A DNA stretch of 43,713 nt, taken from positions 1 through 43,713 of the IMG/VR virus record IMGVR_UViG_3300044712_000819. The stretch is one strand, 5' to 3'. The notes under the pieces are model-generated. The model was given only the letters and a program-made list of their open reading frames with translations, ran no database searches and was not told the origin of the DNA. Numbering within the stretch: the stretch's first letter is position 1; each line of letters starts with the position of its first letter. Positions 39,972 to 43,713 of this stretch are shown one piece after another. A program made the position numbers and the translations under genes. The stretch is from a virus.

Positions 39972-41137
39972 ATTTTATAACAAGGTTTAAGAATAATATA
40001 GCTTATTTAGAAATATTAGGTGATAATAGTGATCAAAATGAATATTTTGTGGAATTTATTGATTTAAACACAAATGAAGTGAAATATTCATCTACAATTA
40101 AGATTAATTATTGGTCACAATTATCTAATATTACTGGAATGAATATTTTGATTCGTGTGACATCAAATAATCAAGTATTATTTGAAAGAAGACAAGACTA
40201 TAAATTTAATAGGGTTTATATTAAATTTGGTTCAATAGCACTTGGTGATGCTGTTGCTTGGATACCTTATGTCGAAGAATATAGAAAAATAAATAATGTA
40301 GAAGTTATTTGTTATACCCAATATAAATATTTATTCGATGATGTATATCCCGACATTAAGTTTACGAATATTTCAGATTCAAATTATATCAATGATGTAG
40401 ATAAGAAATTTAAAATTGATTATGGTCCGGAATTGTATTTAATTAATAATATACATTCCCCCGAAGATTGGAAAAATGAAAATAAAAAATATGATAATTG
40501 TGTTGATTATTTTGATTATAGAAAATATCCCCTTCAATCAATAGCTTCATTAATTTTGGGGTTACAAGAAACAGAAATAATTCCAAAGATAAATATACCT
40601 GAAGATAATGGTCCAAAAATTAAAGGAAAGTATGTTGTTGTTGCTATACAGTCTACAGCACAACTAAAATATTGGAATAATCCATATGGTTGGGACAGAT
40701 TATTTGAATTCTTGGGCAAAAGTGGATATAAAGTAGTTTTAATAGATAAATATAAAAGTTATGGAACGCATGGTTGTTTTAATGAAGCACCAAAATCCAA
40801 ATATGTGATAAATAAATGTGGAAATCATCCATTAAGTGAAAGAATAACAGATATTAAATATGCTGATATGATGATTACTATTAGTTCAGGTTTAGCTTGG
40901 GTTTCTTGGGCTGTAGGTACACCAGTAGTAATGATAAGTGGATTTACAAAACCATGGTATGAATTTAAATCAAACATTATTAGAATACATAATCCTAATG
41001 TTTGTAATGGGTGTTGGAATGAAAATAAAAAATATGATTTACATTGGCTATATTGTCCTAAATTTAAAAATTTTGAATGTACAAGAGAAATATCACCAAA
41101 AGATGTTATAAGTGCAGTTAAATCTTTAATGAAATAA
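39968..41137 (+). CDS. TibC/Aah-like O-heptosyltransferase
   Basis: A 389-residue protein. The first 75 residues are a beta domain; the rest is a GT-B glycosyltransferase. Characteristic are the C-terminal motifs: ISSGLAWVSWAVGTPVVMIS, SGFTKPWYEF, then the four-cysteine metal finger C-x2-C (VCNGCWNE), YCPKFK and FECTREI. This finger is the hallmark of the autotransporter heptosyltransferases (TibC, Aah), which move heptose from ADP-heptose to serines of repeat proteins. With the HldE-like kinase it suggests phage-directed protein heptosylation. The target may be a Ser-rich virion protein. Confidence 0.82.
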   Translation: MNFITRFKNNIAYLEILGDNSDQNEYFVEFIDLNTNEVKYSSTIKINYWSQLSNITGMNILIRVTSNNQVLFERRQDYKFNRVYIKFGSIALGDAVAWIPYVEEYRKINNVEVICYTQYKYLFDDVYPDIKFTNISDSNYINDVDKKFKIDYGPELYLINNIHSPEDWKNENKKYDNCVDYFDYRKYPLQSIASLILGLQETEIIPKINIPEDNGPKIKGKYVVVAIQSTAQLKYWNNPYGWDRLFEFLGKSGYKVVLIDKYKSYGTHGCFNEAPKSKYVINKCGNHPLSERITDIKYADMMITISSGLAWVSWAVGTPVVMISGFTKPWYEFKSNIIRIHNPNVCNGCWNENKKYDLHWLYCPKFKNFECTREISPKDVISAVKSLMK

Positions 41138-41203
41138 TTATGGGACAAAATGTCCCATAAAATGTCCTTTAAAATAAAAAAACCACATTTAGTGGTTTTT
41201 TTA
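41138..41203. terminator. Double hairpin terminator between convergent genes
   Basis: First a 10-bp palindrome TTATGGGACA-AAA-TGTCCCATAA (41138-41160), then AAAAAACCAC-ATTTA-GTGGTTTTTT (about 41176-41203) with T runs on both strands. The second hairpin serves both the heptosyltransferase and the MoxR operon; the first is an extra stem. Confidence 0.8.
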
Positions 41204-41204
41204 T

Positions 41205-42482
41205 TTACTTTTTCATCAAAGGTGCTGGTTCATCATCATCAACATACCCAGTTATTATGTCCCTAAATTTATCTAACCTTGGATTTGCTAGAAATTTTTC
41301 ACTTATTCTATTTTCATCGGTTTCAATAGTATTAAAAGAATATTCAGTATCTAATACATGTGTTAAATATCCAATACATTCATCATCTGATATTGTTTCT
41401 AAAAATTTAATAAGATTTTCAGTTTGTTTATCATTTAATAATGCTACTTTTCGTTCTTTCATTGATTGAAGAAGATCAGATTTTTTGTCTCTGTTGAATT
41501 TTTTTATTTCATTTTCGATAGCATCAAAATCATTTAACACATTATCAAGTGATATTTTAAGTGTATCTTCACAATATTTAAAAAATCTAATATTACTAGC
41601 ACCAATAAAACCACATCCTATTTCTTTTATGTCTTGTAACCAAGTTATTGTTGGTGGAAAATGCCTATACAATTTAGGTTCACCAGTTTCCATATCTATA
41701 ATTTTTTTACCATCACGACCAATTCTAGTTGTATATTGTTCATTACCGAAATTTTTCCAAATATAATCGGATAAAAATGTCCATGATCTTGGTGTGGCAT
41801 ATGCTTTATTTTTAGTTTTATCATCTACTTTTTTCCAATAATAATCTTGATTGTTTTTAAGAAAATTTGTAATTGATGGACAAACAAATTCATCTGCATA
41901 ATTTTCATACCATTCGGTAAATGTTAATGTGTGTTCAATATGAACCAAACGGTTATTGAGTGCCATATCAAATTCTTCGACATCTGTACCATCTTCTTCA
42001 CCCAAATTTCCAGAAGCACACATTAAAACATTATCATTAAATTTAAAGAATGTGCCAATTTCTCTTTCTAATAATATCTGAAGTGCCGCATTACGAACAG
42101 CACTTGATGATCTATTTAATTCTTCAAAATGAATAATTGTGGGTTGGGTGTTTGCTTTATATGCCCATTCGGGTGCAATATGACGTAATAATTTTTGTGT
42201 GTTACCATTGATTACAATTTCATCAACCATTGGAAATAAACCAACATCAGTTTCATCAACCATTGATAACCGAACATCAAAATATTGATATCCAATTTTT
42301 TTTGCAATATTTCTTAAAATTGCAGATTTTGCAAATCCTGGTGCGGAATAGATATATAACACACCACTAGCAGAATTCATAATCTTAAAATATTTCTTTT
42401 CTTTATCTGAAAGATTATTATATCCTATCGGAAATATACTAGCTGGTGTATATTTAATACCCTTTGAAATTTGTTCTGTCAT
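41205..42482 (-). CDS. MoxR-type AAA+ ATPase
   Basis: A 425-residue protein. The ATPase core shows a Walker A region SAPGFAKSAI (residues 46-55) in which two usual glycines are alanines, Walker B TIIHFEELNR, sensor 1 LMCASGNLGEEDGTDVEEFD and NNRLVHIEH. These match the MoxR/RavA group, chaperone-like ATPases that work with VWA proteins. A VWA protein is encoded two genes upstream in the same operon, supporting the pairing. The C-terminal 180 residues are helical and specific. Confidence 0.85.
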   Translation of the reverse strand: MTEQISKGIKYTPASIFPIGYNNLSDKEKKYFKIMNSASGVLYIYSAPGFAKSAILRNIAKKIGYQYFDVRLSMVDETDVGLFPMVDEIVINGNTQKLLRHIAPEWAYKANTQPTIIHFEELNRSSSAVRNAALQILLEREIGTFFKFNDNVLMCASGNLGEEDGTDVEEFDMALNNRLVHIEHTLTFTEWYENYADEFVCPSITNFLKNNQDYYWKKVDDKTKNKAYATPRSWTFLSDYIWKNFGNEQYTTRIGRDGKKIIDMETGEPKLYRHFPPTITWLQDIKEIGCGFIGASNIRFFKYCEDTLKISLDNVLNDFDAIENEIKKFNRDKKSDLLQSMKERKVALLNDKQTENLIKFLETISDDECIGYLTHVLDTEYSFNTIETDENRISEKFLANPRLDKFRDIITGYVDDDEPAPLMKK

Positions 42483-42498
42483 GTTAATTTTTATTTAA

Positions 42499-42870
42499 TT
42501 ATTTTTTTGATTTATATAAAAGATAATTTTTTATTTCAAATATTTTATATTCATCTTTGATAGATACTATGAATTTGGAAAAATTATCTGATTCAGAAAA
42601 ATTTAGATTAAGTTTTTCTTTTAGTTTTTCAGTGTCCATTTCTTCTGTAAAAAAAATTCCTGGTGAAATTTTTTCTGTCAACACAAAGCATTTTTTTATT
42701 AATTCTTCTATAATATTAGTTGATGTGAATTCTAATGTATCAGTAATTAATTCAGAACTACTTTTTATTGCATAAATAAGATGACCAATTGGTTCTTCTG
42801 TTTTAATTATATAATAATTGTAAGTAACACCATTTGTAAATAATTTTAATAATTTTTCTTTTTTAGTCAT
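42499..42870 (-). CDS. Hypothetical protein between MoxR and VWA genes
   Basis: A 123-residue alpha/beta protein starting MTKKEKLLKLFTNGVTYNYY. No motif is recognised. It overlaps the VWA gene by eight bases and lies 16 bases before the MoxR ATG, so it is probably a third component of the same complex. Confidence 0.6.
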   Translation of the reverse strand: MTKKEKLLKLFTNGVTYNYYIIKTEEPIGHLIYAIKSSSELITDTLEFTSTNIIEELIKKCFVLTEKISPGIFFTEEMDTEKLKEKLNLNFSESDNFSKFIVSIKDEYKIFEIKNYLLYKSKK

Positions 42871-43713
42871 TTTGTAATCCGATGTTTATTATTTGTTTTA
42901 CTCTACCATTATCGCAAACAATTGGACATTTATTTGATGTTGATAATATCAATGTTTTTGTTTTTATATTTTTGAAATTTAAATGATCAGTATATCCATC
43001 AGTAAGAATACAGGTGTTTAGCATATAAATTTTATTCTTTTTATCGGAAATATAATTTAATGCCAGTTGAAGTGTTGTCCCACCCAACCCAAGAATTGAC
43101 ATTTTTTCTAATTCTTTCATTTTTTTAATTTTTACGACTTTTTGAATATTGACATCACATTGTATAAGATTTATTTCAATATCATTTTGAAAAATATATG
43201 ATAATGTTTTTTCAAATTCACCACACATTGATCCAGATGTATCTAAAATTACATTTATTTCATTTTTATATTTTTTTCTTCCTTTTAATCCTTCAATATT
43301 TCTACGATTTGGTCTAACAATAGTTTTTTGTTTTTTTGACCCAAAAACGTAATTATTCATAGTTCTTTTAATTTCTTTTAAATAATCTTTTCTGACTTTT
43401 CTAAGTTTATTTAAAATTTTTTCAACTTCACCAGATTCCAATCCTCGGCTTTTAAGAATTTGCATAATATTTTCAACAATTTCTCTTTTAAAATCACTAG
43501 AAACAGTATCAACAATGTGAACATCAAGTGTGTTTTGTTCTTCTCGTTCTTCACCTTCGAATATTGTTTCAAGTGAATAACATTCAATATTGTTTTGACC
43601 ATATTTGCCATATCTAGGTTTGCCTGATGTATCTAGCGATCCTTGTCTTGATTTGTTATTATTTATTTCTTTATGTCCACAATTTGGGCAATCACAATAA
43701 TCCTGATTGTCCT
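42863..43713 (-). CDS. VWA protein of the MoxR pair (5' end outside window)
   Basis: The frame is open to the right edge, giving about 282 visible residues. The visible N-terminal part has a cysteine cluster (CDCPNCGHKE), then a helical region (VSSDFKREIVENIMQILKS, DYLKEIKRTMNNYV). The C-terminal VWA domain shows NVILDTSGSM, LGGTTLQLALNYI and CILTDGYTD, a full metal site. The layout resembles the VWA-containing metallopeptidase-like partner of MoxR ATPases. A start at 43465 would remove the helical part and is unlikely. Confidence 0.82.
   Translation of the reverse strand, partial: DNQDYCDCPNCGHKEINNNKSRQGSLDTSGKPRYGKYGQNNIECYSLETIFEGEEREEQNTLDVHIVDTVSSDFKREIVENIMQILKSRGLESGEVEKILNKLRKVRKDYLKEIKRTMNNYVFGSKKQKTIVRPNRRNIEGLKGRKKYKNEINVILDTSGSMCGEFEKTLSYIFQNDIEINLIQCDVNIQKVVKIKKMKELEKMSILGLGGTTLQLALNYISDKKNKIYMLNTCILTDGYTDHLNFKNIKTKTLILSTSNKCPIVCDNGRVKQIINIGLQND

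Overview
The window is a stretch of a large, very AT-rich tailed-phage genome of the T4-like (contractile tail) type, most likely infecting a Bacteroidetes/Flavobacteria host. The phage assignment rests on baseplate hub, spike and tube genes, a UvsX-type recombinase, a gp41-type helicase, an endolysin and several free-standing homing endonucleases. The host assignment rests on the lack of Shine-Dalgarno sites (starts sit in A-rich leaders), on promoters of the Bacteroidetes form TTTG/TTG - 19-20 nt - TAnnTTTG (for example 11610-11640, 7188-7218, 4002-4032), and on a secreted protein whose signal peptide ends in the flavobacterial FSFSQ-E pattern. I found no tRNA, CRISPR array or insertion sequence.

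Layout. 1-1782 (+): tail end of a protein built from 45-bp repeats, an amidase endolysin and a HAD phosphatase, closed by a terminator shared with the opposite strand. 1813-8184 (-): a compact accessory operon with a Nudix hydrolase, small unknown proteins, a lipoprotein, an HD/phosphopantetheine adenylyltransferase-like fusion, a ClpX-like ATPase, a zinc ribbon and a palm-only relative of family B DNA polymerase that has lost a catalytic aspartate. 8421-10965 (+): a collagen-like zinc-ribbon protein, a VWA protein and a LAGLIDADG endonuclease. 10962-15839 (-): DeoC and a cluster of small proteins with a shared N-terminal tag. 15906-18406 (+): a GT25 glycosyltransferase and an AAA ATPase with small genes. 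18407-21347 (-): a degenerate SbcD/gp47-like protein, another tagged protein, a collagen-like repeat protein, a gamma-glutamylcyclotransferase-like protein and a histone H1-like protein. 21428-22653 (+): a regulator plus homing endonuclease cassette. 22639-31375 (-): a heptose kinase, then the baseplate hub module. 31673-41137 (+): the recombination/replication module (UvsX in two pieces, gp41-like helicase, class II ribonucleotide reductase), followed by a heptosyltransferase. 41205-43713 (-): a MoxR/VWA pair cut by the window edge.

Three systems stand out. (1) uvsX is fractured: its two halves carry the halves of a split intein, and a Vsr-like homing endonuclease with its own promoter sits between them. 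(2) Eight proteins on the minus strand begin with a 10-15 residue tag ending in (L/I/F)-x-E, which resembles the T4 capsid-targeting sequence removed by the prohead protease. One carries an Arr/ART-like ADP-ribosyltransferase domain and one a Nudix domain, so the phage probably packages and injects a set of effector proteins, as T4 does with Alt and the internal proteins. (3) A heptose-phosphate kinase and a TibC-like O-heptosyltransferase with its four-cysteine metal finger suggest phage-directed protein heptosylation. The window also holds two enzyme-fold proteins (PolB palm and SbcD-like) that look catalytically dead, and a 23-bp inverted repeat bracketing the start of a tiny gene after nrdJ.
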